In this document: in pieces, positions 40,833 to 50,167 of the stretch
Layout: each line of letters opens with the position of its first letter
Numbering within the stretch: the first letter of the stretch is position 1
From: Amycolatopsis antarctica
GTDB lineage: Bacteria > Actinomycetota > Actinomycetes > Mycobacteriales > Pseudonocardiaceae
DNA: 64,000 nt
Assembly (NCBI RefSeq): GCF_002262875.1
Contig: NZ_NKYE01000021.1
Location: 55,917-119,916 of the forward strand
Direction of reading: 5' to 3'
Translations under genes and position numbers: made by a program
Notes under the pieces: model-generated
Database searches by the model: none
Told to the model about the DNA's origin: nothing
Seen by the model: only the letters and a program-made list of their open reading frames with translations

Positions 40833-42116
40833 GTGTCCCTGCCCAGGCAAGTGCCGCACCGGTCGTGGCCGCTTCATCCTGGCGCCGGGTTCGGCTGCGG
40901 TCTGGTGGCGATCGGTCTGTTGCTGTGGCTTCCGAGCGCGGCCGAGGGCGACCACGATCTGGGGCCGGTGCCCGCCCCCGGTTCGGCCGCTTGGTGGATG
41001 GTCGTGGCGGTGCTGCTGACGCAGGCCGTCGCGGTCGCCTGGACCAGATGCGCGCCCGCGGTGGTGTTGCCCGGGTCGACCGCGGTGGCGCTCGTGCTGG
41101 TCCCGGTGGTGCCGGGGCCGGCGTTCACGGTCACCGTCGTCGCCGTGCTTGTCGCGGTGTTCCTCGCGGCTGTGGCCCATCCGCTGCGACGGCTGGGGGT
41201 GCCGCTGCTGGTCGCGGGCGTGTTGCTGGCCACCGGGTGGTTCCTCACCGCGGGCGCCCATGATGCGTCCGAGGTCGGCGTGGCCGTCGTCGCCGCGGCA
41301 CTGCAGGCGTTGCTGGTGATCGGGCTGCCGCTGCTGCTGGGTTCGGTGATCGCGGCGCGCCGGGACGCGCACGAGGCGCGCCGGCTGGAACTGGTGGCCT
41401 TGCGCGGGGAACAGGACGCGCTGTTGCAGGCGGCGATCTCCCGGCAACGCACGGCGTTGTCGCGGGAGCTGCACGACATCGCCGCTCATCACATGTCCGG
41501 TATCGCGATGATGGCCGCGGCGGTCACCCGGCAGATCGACTCCGACCCCGAGACGGCGAAACGCTCGGTGTCCCAGATTCGCGAGCAGAGTCGTGCCGTG
41601 CTCGCCGACCTGCGCAGGTTGGTCGGCCTGCTGCGCGAGGAAGCCGACGTGGCCCGCCCGGTGGAGACTCTGGACGCGTTGTCCGCGCTCGTCGAGGCCC
41701 GCCGCGCGGCGGGCACCGAGATCACCCTCCTGGCGCCCGCAGGGCACGTCGAGGTGGGCCCGCTGTCCCAGCTCGTCGCGTACCGGATGGTGCAGGAGTC
41801 GCTGGCGAACGCGGCGGCGCACGCGCCGGGTGCGTCCTGCGTGGTCGAGGTCGGTGTGCCGCGCGGAGGACGGCTCACGGTCAGCGTGCGTAACGGCGTG
41901 CCCACCGGCCCCGATCCGGGCCCCGGTGGCGGGTTCGGTCTGGTGGGTATGGCCGAACGAGCACAGTTGGTCGGCGCGGATCTCGACCACGGCCCCACTT
42001 CGGAGGGCGGCTGGGAGGTGCGGCTGGGGCTCCCGCTGGGCGAGACGGTCAGTACGATGTGCGCGCCAGCCACGCTTCCGGAGGCCCCCCATGATCCGCG
42101 TGCTCATCGCCGATGA
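40833..42116 (+). CDS. sensor histidine kinase, NarL-type (HisKA_3)
   Basis: 427 aa from GTG 40833 with GGAGG 7 nt upstream; a frame to 40722 is less likely. Four to six membrane helices in the N-terminal half, then the HisKA_3 box LSRELHDIAAHHMSGIAMMA with the phosphoacceptor His, and the ATPase N-box YRMVQESLANAAAHAP and G-box GGGFGLVGMAERAQL. The stimulus is unknown. It overlaps its response regulator gene by 26 bp. Confidence 0.93.
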   Translation: MSLPRQVPHRSWPLHPGAGFGCGLVAIGLLLWLPSAAEGDHDLGPVPAPGSAAWWMVVAVLLTQAVAVAWTRCAPAVVLPGSTAVALVLVPVVPGPAFTVTVVAVLVAVFLAAVAHPLRRLGVPLLVAGVLLATGWFLTAGAHDASEVGVAVVAAALQALLVIGLPLLLGSVIAARRDAHEARRLELVALRGEQDALLQAAISRQRTALSRELHDIAAHHMSGIAMMAAAVTRQIDSDPETAKRSVSQIREQSRAVLADLRRLVGLLREEADVARPVETLDALSALVEARRAAGTEITLLAPAGHVEVGPLSQLVAYRMVQESLANAAAHAPGASCVVEVGVPRGGRLTVSVRNGVPTGPDPGPGGGFGLVGMAERAQLVGADLDHGPTSEGGWEVRLGLPLGETVSTMCAPATLPEAPHDPRAHRR

Positions 42117-42771
42117 CCAGCCACTGGTGCGCGCCGGGCTGGCGGCGCTGCTGGCCGCCGAGCCGGACATCGAGGTGGTCGGCGTCGCCCAGCATGGGAC
42201 GCAGGCACTCGCTCTGGCGCGCGAGTTGGCGCCCGACGTCGCCTGTCTCGACATTCGGATGCCCGGACGCAGCGGCATCGACGTGGCCCGGGAGTTGTGC
42301 GCGCCGCAGGCCGACCCGCAGGTGCAGGTACTCGTGCTCACGACTTTCGACCTCGACGACTACGTGTTCGGGGCGCTGGAGGCCGGGGCATCGGGATTCC
42401 TGCTCAAGGATTCCGAGCCGGAGGACATCGTGCACGCTGTACGGCAGGTGGCCGTCGGCCGGGGCACGATCGACCAGACGCTGACACGTCGCATCCTGAG
42501 CGAGTTCGTGCATCGGCGCCGGTTGCAGCCGGTGGCGGGGCGGCGGGTGGAGGAACTGCTCACCGCGCGCGAGCACGAGATTCTGCTGCTGCTCGCCGAA
42601 GGGATGTCCAATGACGACATCGCCCGGAACCTGGTCGTGGAGGTTTCGACCGTCAAGTCGCATCTGGCCCGGATGTTGCCCAAGCTCGGGGTGACCTCAC
42701 GCCTGCAGGCTGTCGTCTGGGCTTACCAGAACCGGGTCGTTGCCGTGCCCGGGCCGGACAGCGCGCGCTGA
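42091..42771 (+). CDS. LuxR/NarL-family response regulator
   Basis: 226 aa from ATG 42091 behind CCGGAGGCC. Receiver domain: IRVLIADDQPLVRAG (acidic pocket), VACLDIRMPGRSGID with the phosphoacceptor Asp54, LVLTTFD and KDSEPED with the conserved Lys. C-terminal LuxR helix-turn-helix: LTAREHEILLLLAEGMSNDD and VSTVKSHLARML. It pairs with the overlapping kinase. Target genes unknown; the CPBP protease downstream is a candidate. Confidence 0.95.
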   Translation: MIRVLIADDQPLVRAGLAALLAAEPDIEVVGVAQHGTQALALARELAPDVACLDIRMPGRSGIDVARELCAPQADPQVQVLVLTTFDLDDYVFGALEAGASGFLLKDSEPEDIVHAVRQVAVGRGTIDQTLTRRILSEFVHRRRLQPVAGRRVEELLTAREHEILLLLAEGMSNDDIARNLVVEVSTVKSHLARMLPKLGVTSRLQAVVWAYQNRVVAVPGPDSAR

Positions 42772-42951
42772 GGCGTGCCGGCGCCGGGACTCCCCGGCGC
42801 CCGAGTGTCTGCGCGGAACGACGGTTCGTGAACCGGCCGAACGGAAGAAAACGAGCCGCCCGGTGCCGGCTCCTGCATCTTTGGATGGCGGCCGTGGGCT
42901 TCGATCGTTTGCCGCTCGTGGCCGGCTTCACCGGTCCGCAGGATTGCGGGC

Positions 42952-43875
42952 ATGACGACTTCGAAGCACACCCCGTCGATCATCGAACACGGTCCCCGGC
43001 CCCCTGCTCCGCCCCGTGACGGTGGCGTGCTCGGGACGGTGCGCCGCCACCCACTGCTGAGCTTCTTCCTGCTCGCCAACCTGTTGAGCTGGCTGGCCTG
43101 GACGCCGTACGTCCTGTCGGAGAACGGGCTGGGCTGGTGGGCCTACCGGTTCCCGGAGGTCTTCGGGTCCAGCCAGTTCACCGGCGTGCTGCCCGGCGCC
43201 TACCTCGGCCCCATCGGCGCAGCCGTGCTGGTCACCGCGGTCGCCGACGGCAGGGCAGGGTTGCGGCGGTGGGTGGGCCGGATGTGGCGCTGGCGGGTTC
43301 GATGGCACTGGTACGCGGTCACCCTGCTGGGCGTGCCGGCAGCGATGCTGATCACCGGGTGGGCATTCTCCGGCGGACAGATCGCGGCACCCTCGATGAT
43401 GGCGGTTGTCGCCTATGTGCCCGCCCTGCTGCTCCAGATGATCACCACCGGGCTCGCCGAGGAACCGGGCTGGCGGGATTTCGCGTTGCCGCGCATGCAG
43501 CGAAAGTTCGGCCCGCTGGCCGGGACGATGATCCTCGGTCCGTTGTGGGCGGTCTGGCACCTGCCGTTGTTCCTGACCGACTGGGGCGGCTGGCCGGACG
43601 CGGACTGGACCCGCCCGGTCGCGTTCACGGTCTTCTGCGTCGCGTTCAACGTGGTCATGACGTGGGTGTTCAACCGGACCGGGGAGAGCCTGCCGCTGGC
43701 GATGCTGCTGCATGCCAGTGTCAACAACTTCGCCTCGGTCATGTGGGCGGAGACGTTCCCCAGCATCGACGGCGACCTGGCGATACATGCGATGGCGGCA
43801 GGATCGGTCGTCGCCGCGGTACTGGTTCTGCTCGGTACTCGCGGACGGCTCGGTTACCGCCCAGCAGTCCCGTGA
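42952..43875 (+). CDS. CPBP family intramembrane glutamic/metalloprotease
   Basis: 307 aa with about eight membrane helices. All three family motifs are present: TGLAEEPGWRDFAL (EEx3R), LGPLWAVWHLPLFL (FxxxH-like, WxxxHxP) and MLLHASVNNFA (HxxxN). These CAAX-like proteases cleave within membranes or act in prenyl or bacteriocin processing. It follows a two-component system by 180 bp, so it may be a target. Substrate unknown. Confidence 0.9.
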   Translation: MTTSKHTPSIIEHGPRPPAPPRDGGVLGTVRRHPLLSFFLLANLLSWLAWTPYVLSENGLGWWAYRFPEVFGSSQFTGVLPGAYLGPIGAAVLVTAVADGRAGLRRWVGRMWRWRVRWHWYAVTLLGVPAAMLITGWAFSGGQIAAPSMMAVVAYVPALLLQMITTGLAEEPGWRDFALPRMQRKFGPLAGTMILGPLWAVWHLPLFLTDWGGWPDADWTRPVAFTVFCVAFNVVMTWVFNRTGESLPLAMLLHASVNNFASVMWAETFPSIDGDLAIHAMAAGSVVAAVLVLLGTRGRLGYRPAVP

Positions 43876-44177
43876 GCACCCGCGGCGAGGCAGGGGCGCT
43901 GTGCGTGCCGCCTGGCGAGCAACTCGACGTCAGCGCGGCCGCTTGGACCACGCCACCACCCGCCGCCTCGTCGAACATGCGCCTGAACGGGAGAATGCTG
44001 GTGAATCGGAGCAGTAGCTGGCGACGAGGTTTCTCCTCGATCCTGGCCGATCGGCTGGACCCGAGGGCCGATCAGACGAGGGTGCATTCTCCTCTCTGCT
44101 GCGAGTGTTGCTCACGATCGACTTCGGCATCAGCGGTTGGATCGGCCGGCGAGCCGCTCAACTGAGAAGGAGAAGAC
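43876..44177. other. intergenic region upstream of aminopeptidase
   Basis: 302 bp without a convincing gene. The last 15 bp have a strong AGAAGGAGAAG ribosome binding site for the secreted aminopeptidase. No terminator or operator was obvious. Confidence 0.3.
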
Positions 44178-45764
44178 ATGCGACAGAAGTACTTGGCGCG
44201 CGGCACGGCGGTTCTCGCCGTCGTCCTCGTCGGGGGCTCGCTCACACCGGCCGCCATGGCCGGGCCGCCCACGGCGGACTCCGCGCCGGCTCCGCTGCGT
44301 ACCAACGGGGCGGCCGTTCCGGCACTGGAGTGGACGCCGTGCGGCGACAGCGCGCCCGGCTACGAATGCGCGACGGCCGAGGTGCCACTGTCCTATCGGG
44401 ACCCCGCGGGCCAGCAGACCCCGATCGCCGTGGGCAAACTGCCCGCCGTCGATCAGGAGCACAAGCTCGGCACGATCTTCTACAACCCGGGCGGGCCGGG
44501 TACCAGCGGCAGGTTCGCGCCGGAACTGACTCCGGAACTGCACCAGCGGTTCGACATCGTCGGCTTCGACCCGCGCGGCATCGGCGAGAGCGCCGGGTTG
44601 AGCTGCTTCACCGAGCCCGGCGATGGCTTCGGTCAGATGGACTCCTTCCCGGTGACCCCGGAGCAGGAACGGGTCGCGATCGAGGACACCACGCGCAAAG
44701 TCGAACAGTGCGCCCAGAACGCGGGGCCGCTGCTGCGGCACACCTCGACGGCGAACGTGGCTCGCGACCTCGATCTGCTGCGTGAGGCGGTGGGGGAGGA
44801 CCGGCTCGACTACTACGGCATCTCCTACGGCAGCCACCTCGGCACCGTGTACGCGAACCTGTTCCCTGAGCGGGTGGGCGCGGTGACGATCGACGCCGTG
44901 GCCGACCCGATCGAATGGACCACCGGATACCGCCCGGAGGAGGCGGCCGAACCGCAGGGCTTCCGGATGGGCAGCTTCGGCGGTGCCCAGCAGGCACTGC
45001 AGACGTTCCTCGACGCATGCGCAGGTGACGAGCGCTGCGCTTTCCGGGAGCCGGGTACCGATCTGCTCGGTAAGTACAACGCGCTGCTGGACCGGCTGCT
45101 GGCGCAGCCCGTCACGATCACCCGGCCCGACGGGACTTCGATGGAGGTCACCTACCAGACGGCCGTGATCAGAACATGGCGCGCGCTCAACAGCGCCTCG
45201 GCGTCGGCAACGCTCGCCGATTTCCTGCAGCAGTTGCACGAACTCTCCCAGCCCGGTGCCGCTGCCGGACCGGCGCCGAAGGTCGCGGCTCAGTCTGCCT
45301 CGCAAGGAGGCACCGTGGGAGAGGAGCAGATGCTCAGCGTGATGTGCAACGACAGCAGCAACCCCACCGACCCGCGGGCGTGGTCCGACTACGCGCGGCG
45401 TGCCGACGAGGTCGGGCGCGGTTTCGGCTCGTTCTGGACGTACATCTCGCTGGCCTGCGCGAACTGGCCGGGCGGGCCCGACCCGGACCGCTACACCGGT
45501 CCATGGGACCGGGAAACAGCCTCGCCGGTGCTGGTCATCGGCAACCGGCAGGGTGATCCGGCCACACCGTACGACGACGCGCGCAAGACTTCCGAGCTGC
45601 TCTCCGACGGTCGGCTGCTCACCCTCGACGCGCCCGGACACGGCGCTCGTGGTGAGAGCGCCTGCATCGACGGGGCGTTGAACGCGTACTTCAGCGAGGG
45701 CGCACTGCCCGCCGAGGGCACGGTCTGCCAGCCGGACCGGGGCCCGTTCGACCCGGTGCCCTGA
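44178..45764 (+). CDS. secreted tripeptidyl aminopeptidase (S33 alpha/beta hydrolase)
   Basis: 528 aa, ATG 44178 behind AGAAGGAGAAG. A Sec signal peptide (residues about 1-29) is followed by TIFYNPGGPGTSGRF (S33 oxyanion loop) and DYYGISYGSHLGTVYAN with nucleophile Ser in GISYG. The C-terminal TAP domain has VIGNRQGDPATPYDDA (Asp) and LDAPGHGARGES (His), completing the triad. Cys pairs point to disulfides. These enzymes release tripeptides outside the cell. A 13-bp stem terminator follows the gene. Confidence 0.92.
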   Translation: MRQKYLARGTAVLAVVLVGGSLTPAAMAGPPTADSAPAPLRTNGAAVPALEWTPCGDSAPGYECATAEVPLSYRDPAGQQTPIAVGKLPAVDQEHKLGTIFYNPGGPGTSGRFAPELTPELHQRFDIVGFDPRGIGESAGLSCFTEPGDGFGQMDSFPVTPEQERVAIEDTTRKVEQCAQNAGPLLRHTSTANVARDLDLLREAVGEDRLDYYGISYGSHLGTVYANLFPERVGAVTIDAVADPIEWTTGYRPEEAAEPQGFRMGSFGGAQQALQTFLDACAGDERCAFREPGTDLLGKYNALLDRLLAQPVTITRPDGTSMEVTYQTAVIRTWRALNSASASATLADFLQQLHELSQPGAAAGPAPKVAAQSASQGGTVGEEQMLSVMCNDSSNPTDPRAWSDYARRADEVGRGFGSFWTYISLACANWPGGPDPDRYTGPWDRETASPVLVIGNRQGDPATPYDDARKTSELLSDGRLLTLDAPGHGARGESACIDGALNAYFSEGALPAEGTVCQPDRGPFDPVP

Positions 45765-45783
45765 CCTGTCCGGACCGGCGCCG

Positions 45784-45818
45784 GCGGCCCGCTCGATCCG
45801 ACCGGTCGAGCGGGCCGC
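45784..45818 (+). terminator. strong bidirectional-type hairpin terminator
   Basis: GCGGCCCGCTCGA (45784-45796) pairs perfectly over 13 bp with TCGAGCGGGCCGC (45806-45818) across a 9-base loop, 20 bp after the aminopeptidase stop. There is no U-run, as is common for actinomycete terminators. It separates the aminopeptidase from the convergent LysR gene. Confidence 0.8.
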
Positions 45819-46061
45819 CTGCCGTGGTGCGGTATCTCCGAACCGTCACGGTGGCGTAGCAGGTTCCGGTCAAGTGGGTCAGGCTGTCCCGCTTCGCGCC
45901 ATGGTGGCCGCCGCGCAGGGACCAAGACGCAGCAGAACGCCGTATCCGTGCACGGATACACGACCGCGCTGCGGTCGCGGTCACCGAACAGGTATGCGCT
46001 CTCGTCGTGGGTGCGTTTCGAACCGGGTTCCGGCAGCAGTCGTCGTCAAGGTTTCCTACCG

Positions 46062-46937
46062 TCAGGTGCGGAAATGATCGATTGCGGTCCTACGGAAATG
46101 GCGGGCGGCAACAGAAAGGTAGGCATCGCCTCGCCGGGCCAGATCCAGACTGCGTTCGCAGTTCTCGGCGTCGAGGTGCAGCCAGGCGACTGGCGCGTGG
46201 CCGGCTGCCCGGCGGGACATGGCCGGTACCAGCCCGATCCCGATTCCGGCACTGATCAGGTCCTGGGTCGCGGCGGGTTCGTCGCTCTCGCAGGTGATGT
46301 CGGGCGTGAGCCCGGCCTCGGCGAACAACCGGTCGGTCAGGGTGCGCTGCCAGAATCCCGGGCGAGTCGCGATGATCGGTTCATCGGCGATGCTCGCCAG
46401 ATCCGTACGTTCTCGCGATGCGAGCGGGTGTCCTGGTGGGACGGCGAGGAGCACCTCCTCGCGGAGCAATTCCTCGGTGACCACCGCGGGGTCACCGAGT
46501 GGCTGGGAGGCGAAGCAGAGATCGACCTCGCCGCGGCGTAGTTGTTCGGTCATGGTGGCCGCGGACGACTGGAAGAGCCTGACGTCGACACCTGGTTGTT
46601 CGGTCCGGAACCTGGTGAGCAGCCCGGTCAGGGTGAGCAGTGTTTCAGCGGCGACCGACACACTCCCGTGCTCGAGACCGGCGGCGTCGGTCAGTTCGGT
46701 GCGTGCGTCGTCGAGTTCGCGGAGCGCGCGATCAACCCGCCGCAGGAACGCCGCGCCGAAACGGTTCAGTCGGAGAGCGCGGCCGGTCCGGTCGAACAGT
46801 GGTACGCCCAGATCGGCCTCCAGGCGAGCGATCGAGCGGCTCAGGGACGGCTGGGCGACACGCAGATCCTCAGCCGCCCGGCTGAGGTGCTCGCGCCGGG
46901 CGACCGCTTGGAAGTAGCGCAGGGACAACAGGTCCAT
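46062..46937 (-). CDS. LysR family transcriptional regulator
   Basis: 291 aa. N-terminal helix-turn-helix MDLLSLRYFQAVARREHLSR then VAQPSLSRSIARLEADLG, then the linker and a co-inducer domain running to residue 280. It is divergent from the DoxX-like membrane protein and multicopper oxidase, which it may regulate. The shared promoter region (46938-47027) is short. Effector unknown. Confidence 0.9.
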   Translation of the reverse strand: MDLLSLRYFQAVARREHLSRAAEDLRVAQPSLSRSIARLEADLGVPLFDRTGRALRLNRFGAAFLRRVDRALRELDDARTELTDAAGLEHGSVSVAAETLLTLTGLLTRFRTEQPGVDVRLFQSSAATMTEQLRRGEVDLCFASQPLGDPAVVTEELLREEVLLAVPPGHPLASRERTDLASIADEPIIATRPGFWQRTLTDRLFAEAGLTPDITCESDEPAATQDLISAGIGIGLVPAMSRRAAGHAPVAWLHLDAENCERSLDLARRGDAYLSVAARHFRRTAIDHFRT

Positions 46938-47027
46938 GTGGTCACCTCTTTCATAACCCCGCTGTCATGATTTCATGTCGAATTCGGTCTTGGACAGCAT
47001 AAGACGTCCGAGCTTAGCGTCAGCGGT

Positions 47028-47459
47028 ATGGAGACAGGCGACCGAACGGGCGCACCGCGGCCGCGGCCAGCCCGAGGACGGCGGACGCTGACGGCCGTGC
47101 GCATGATCGCGACGCTGCACGGCGTGGTGATTCTCGCGCAGCCGGTGTTCGCGGGCCGGTACCTGACCGGCGACTACGACATGCTCGCCGTGCACGCGCT
47201 GGGAGCCGACCTCGTGTTCTACCTCGGGCTGGTGCAACTGGTCGCCTCGCTGCTGTTGTGGTGGCGCGCCGGACCGCGCTGGCCCGCCGCTGTGAGCCTG
47301 CTGCTCGCGCTGGGTGAGACCGGCCAGTACTTCGCCGGTCTGGCCGGCGTTCTGGATCTCCATGTCCCGCTCGGGGTGGCGCTGACCGTGCTGATGGCGG
47401 TCACGCTGCTGGGGTTGTGGCGAGGCCGGTCCCCGCGTGGCCGGATGGTGCGGGGATGA
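47028..47459 (+). CDS. small four-helix membrane protein co-translated with multicopper oxidase
   Basis: 143 aa with four hydrophobic segments (AVRMIATLHGVVILAQPVF, ADLVFYLGLVQLVASLLLWW, PAAVSLLLALGETGQYFAGL, VALTVLMAVTLLGLW). The N-terminus is basic and proline-rich. No family was recognised beyond resemblance to DoxX-like or heme/copper-accessory membrane proteins. The stop overlaps the multicopper oxidase start (ATGA), so a role in electron transfer or copper handling for that enzyme is possible. Confidence 0.65.
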   Translation: METGDRTGAPRPRPARGRRTLTAVRMIATLHGVVILAQPVFAGRYLTGDYDMLAVHALGADLVFYLGLVQLVASLLLWWRAGPRWPAAVSLLLALGETGQYFAGLAGVLDLHVPLGVALTVLMAVTLLGLWRGRSPRGRMVRG

Positions 47460-49036
47460 CGGGCGGCGACCTGTCCCGGCGGCGGTTCTTCGGCCTCGCC
47501 GGTGGTGCGGGCGTGCTGCTTACGGCCGGGGTGGCGGTGCCGCGTCTGCTCGACCGCCCGGCGCGGACCGGGGAGCAGCTGGTCAGCCAGGTGCCGCTGC
47601 CGGAGCCGTTCCGGGTGCCGCTGCCGATCCCGCGGACGCTGGATCCGATCGGTTCCGGACCGTACGAGGACCGGTACGAGATCGTCCAGCGACTCGGAAC
47701 GTCCGAAATCGTGCCGGGTCTGCGAACACCGATCTGGGGCTACGACGGCACTTTCCCCGGGCCGACCATCGAGTCCACCAGCGGCCGGACCGCGATCGTG
47801 CGGCACCGCAACGAACTCCCGGTGCCCACGGTCGTGCACCTGCACGGCGGACGCACCCCGCCGGACTCCGACGGGTACGCCACCGATCTCGTACTTCCCG
47901 TGGGCCCCAACGCAAACACCGCCGCCCCGCACGCCGGGCACGGAATGCACGATCCCGCCGCGGTGATCACCACCGGCGTGCGCGACTACACCTACCCGCT
48001 GAGGCAGCGCGCGGCGATGCTCTGGTACCACGATCACCGGATGGATTTCACCGGCCCCGCGGTGTATCGCGGCCTCGCCGGGTTCCACATCGTGCGTGAC
48101 GCGACCGAGGACGCGCTCGGCCTTCCGCGCGGCGAACGGGAACTCCCGCTGATGATCACCGACCGGGCGTTCAACGAGGACGGCACCTTCCGCTACCCGT
48201 CGCTGGACCGCACCCTCGGCAGCGGGCCCGGCGTGGAGGACGACTACGTCGAAGGCGTGCTCGGTGACGTGATCCTGGTGAACGGTGCGCCATGGCCGTT
48301 ACACGAGGTCTCGGCCACCCGGCACCGGCTGCGGATCCTCAACGCCTCCAACGCGCGCCGCTACGACCTCGCGCTGGACCCGCCCCCGCCCGGCGGCGGC
48401 GTTCTGGTGCAGGTCGGCGCGGACCAGGGACTGCTCGAAACGCCCGTGGCGCACGACGATGTGCCGATCGCACCGGCGGAGCGTTACGACCTCGTCGTCG
48501 ACTTCGGGCGCTACCCGGTCGGCAGCGAGGTCACCCTCGTCAACCGGCTCGGCAGTGGCTCCACCGCCCGGATCATGCGCTTCCGGGTGGCGCGTCCGGG
48601 CGCGGACGACAGCGTGGTTCCCGAGCGACTCGCCGAACCCGATCCGCTCGAACGCGGTGACGCCGCCGTTACCCGCGAGTTCTCCTTGCGCGGCGGCCTG
48701 ATCGGCGACCGGCACGGGTGGCTCATCAACGGCGAAGCGTTCTCCCCGGCCCGCATCGACGCACGACCACGACTCGGCGACGTCGAGGTCTGGCGATTCG
48801 TCGCCGACCTGCACCACCCGGTCCACCTCCATCTGGTGAACTTCCGCGTCCTTTCCCGCGGCGGAGGCCCACCCGGTCCCCATGACGCCGGTCCGAAGGA
48901 CACCGTCGACCTGCGTCCCGGCGAGTCCGTCGAGTTGATCGCCCGCTTCGACGGCTACCGCGGGCGGTACATGTTCCACTGCCACAACGCCGAGCACGAG
49001 GACATGGGCATGATGGCCAACTTCGAGGTCGGTTGA
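47456..49036 (+). CDS. Tat-exported multicopper oxidase
   Basis: 526 aa from ATG 47456. A Tat signal (SRRRFFGLAGGAGVLLTAG) precedes three cupredoxin domains. All copper motifs are present: VVHLHGGRTPPDSDG (HxHG), MLWYHDHRMDFTG (WYHDH), LHHPVHLHLVNF (HPxHLH) and YMFHCHNAEHEDMGMM (HCHxxxHxxxxM, with the axial Met). The domain plan resembles CotA/bilirubin-oxidase-like and phenoxazinone-type enzymes that oxidise phenols or metals with O2. Partner of the small membrane protein upstream. LysR control is likely. Natural substrate unknown. Confidence 0.92.
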   Translation: MTGGDLSRRRFFGLAGGAGVLLTAGVAVPRLLDRPARTGEQLVSQVPLPEPFRVPLPIPRTLDPIGSGPYEDRYEIVQRLGTSEIVPGLRTPIWGYDGTFPGPTIESTSGRTAIVRHRNELPVPTVVHLHGGRTPPDSDGYATDLVLPVGPNANTAAPHAGHGMHDPAAVITTGVRDYTYPLRQRAAMLWYHDHRMDFTGPAVYRGLAGFHIVRDATEDALGLPRGERELPLMITDRAFNEDGTFRYPSLDRTLGSGPGVEDDYVEGVLGDVILVNGAPWPLHEVSATRHRLRILNASNARRYDLALDPPPPGGGVLVQVGADQGLLETPVAHDDVPIAPAERYDLVVDFGRYPVGSEVTLVNRLGSGSTARIMRFRVARPGADDSVVPERLAEPDPLERGDAAVTREFSLRGGLIGDRHGWLINGEAFSPARIDARPRLGDVEVWRFVADLHHPVHLHLVNFRVLSRGGGPPGPHDAGPKDTVDLRPGESVELIARFDGYRGRYMFHCHNAEHEDMGMMANFEVG

Positions 49037-49087
49037 ACCTGACATCGGCCATCGGACGGCCATGCAGTGCACCCGCCGAGCGACCGT

Positions 49088-50002
49088 TCATCGTGCCTGG
49101 CCGGTTGATCCTGGCCCGGTGATGTGCGTCTGTGCGTGTTTGGTGAATGCCGCGAGCACGCGGTTGTGGTCGCGGGCGCGGGTGGCGAGTACGACTCTGC
49201 TCGGCTCGATGTCCTCGAGCGGCACGAGGGTCAGATCGGGCCGTAGACCCCCGATGCCCGACGGGACGATGACGACGGCCTGCCCTGATGCGACGGCTTC
49301 GAACTTGTCCTCGATGTTGTCGACGTAGGCGCCGTCGGGCACGGGGCGCCCGTCGGGCCGTGGTTCGGCACGCCAGAACGTGTGCCATTCGGCCGCGAAG
49401 TCCTTGACCCTGAGCATTGGTTCTCCCGTGATGTCGCCCAGGGTGACGGATTTCTTGCCCGCCAGTCGGTGTTCCGTCGGGATCAGCAGGGAGCGGGGTT
49501 CGTCGTAGAGGATGGTCACCCGGAGCCCGTCGGTCGGGAACGGCAGCCTGGTGACGACCGCGTCCGCGCGGTACTCGAAGAGCACGGTGCGCGGGTCGTC
49601 CCAGCCGATGTGCTGGACGTGGACGTCGGCGTCGGGGTGGCGGTGGCGCAGTTCGCGTACCGCCGGTGTGACGATCAGGCCGGAGAGGTAGCCGATGGTG
49701 ATACGGCTCGGTTGTGCCGCCGCCTGCGTCGCGGTGACGGCCTGGTTCGCCGAGCGCAGGAGCTTTTTCGCCAGCGGCAGGAAGGTCTCGCCTGCCTGAG
49801 TCAGTCGGCTGCCCTGCGGGCTGCGGTCGATCAGTCGCGCGCTGAGCTGGTGTTCGAGGCGGCGAATCTGGCGGCTCAGCGATGGCTGGGTGGTGTGCTG
49901 CGCCTGGGCGGCGCGGCCGAAGTGCCGGTATTCGGCGACGGCGGTGAAGCACCGCACCAGCCGCAGATCGAGATCGACAGGATCCGGCAGCGACTCGGGC
50001 AT
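49088..50002 (-). CDS. LysR family transcriptional regulator
   Basis: 304 aa from ATG 50002. The N-terminal helix-turn-helix is LDLRLVRCFTAVAEYRHFGR then TTQPSLSRQIRRLEHQLSAR, followed by a substrate-binding domain. It is divergent from the MDR-family reductase, and a GTAT-N12-ATAC dyad lies in the 165-bp shared promoter region. It probably activates or represses that reductase. A longer open frame to 50734 is a shadow over the reductase gene. Confidence 0.92.
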   Translation of the reverse strand: MPESLPDPVDLDLRLVRCFTAVAEYRHFGRAAQAQHTTQPSLSRQIRRLEHQLSARLIDRSPQGSRLTQAGETFLPLAKKLLRSANQAVTATQAAAQPSRITIGYLSGLIVTPAVRELRHRHPDADVHVQHIGWDDPRTVLFEYRADAVVTRLPFPTDGLRVTILYDEPRSLLIPTEHRLAGKKSVTLGDITGEPMLRVKDFAAEWHTFWRAEPRPDGRPVPDGAYVDNIEDKFEAVASGQAVVIVPSGIGGLRPDLTLVPLEDIEPSRVVLATRARDHNRVLAAFTKHAQTHITGPGSTGQAR

Positions 50003-50048
50003 ACGGCGAGTGTACCTCGATGGTGTCGCACTTTCGGTTAAGATAAAC

Positions 50049-50068
50049 GTATTGAGCTGCGTAGATAC
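50049..50068. promoter_or_regulatory. candidate LysR box GTAT-N12-ATAC
   Basis: GTAT (50049-50052) and ATAC (50065-50068) form an interrupted dyad with the T-N11-A geometry of LysR sites, in the AT-rich region between the divergent LysR and MDR genes. A second GTATT (50086-50090) lies nearby. Assignment is inference. Confidence 0.5.
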
Positions 50069-50167
50069 ACAGTTCGTATTGCGCTGTGCACTCTTTTCAT
50101 TGGACCGGTAGCCGGTCACGGCAGGAGAGTCGAGGGTGCGGTCTTTCCCTACCGGAGGTGGACGAGG

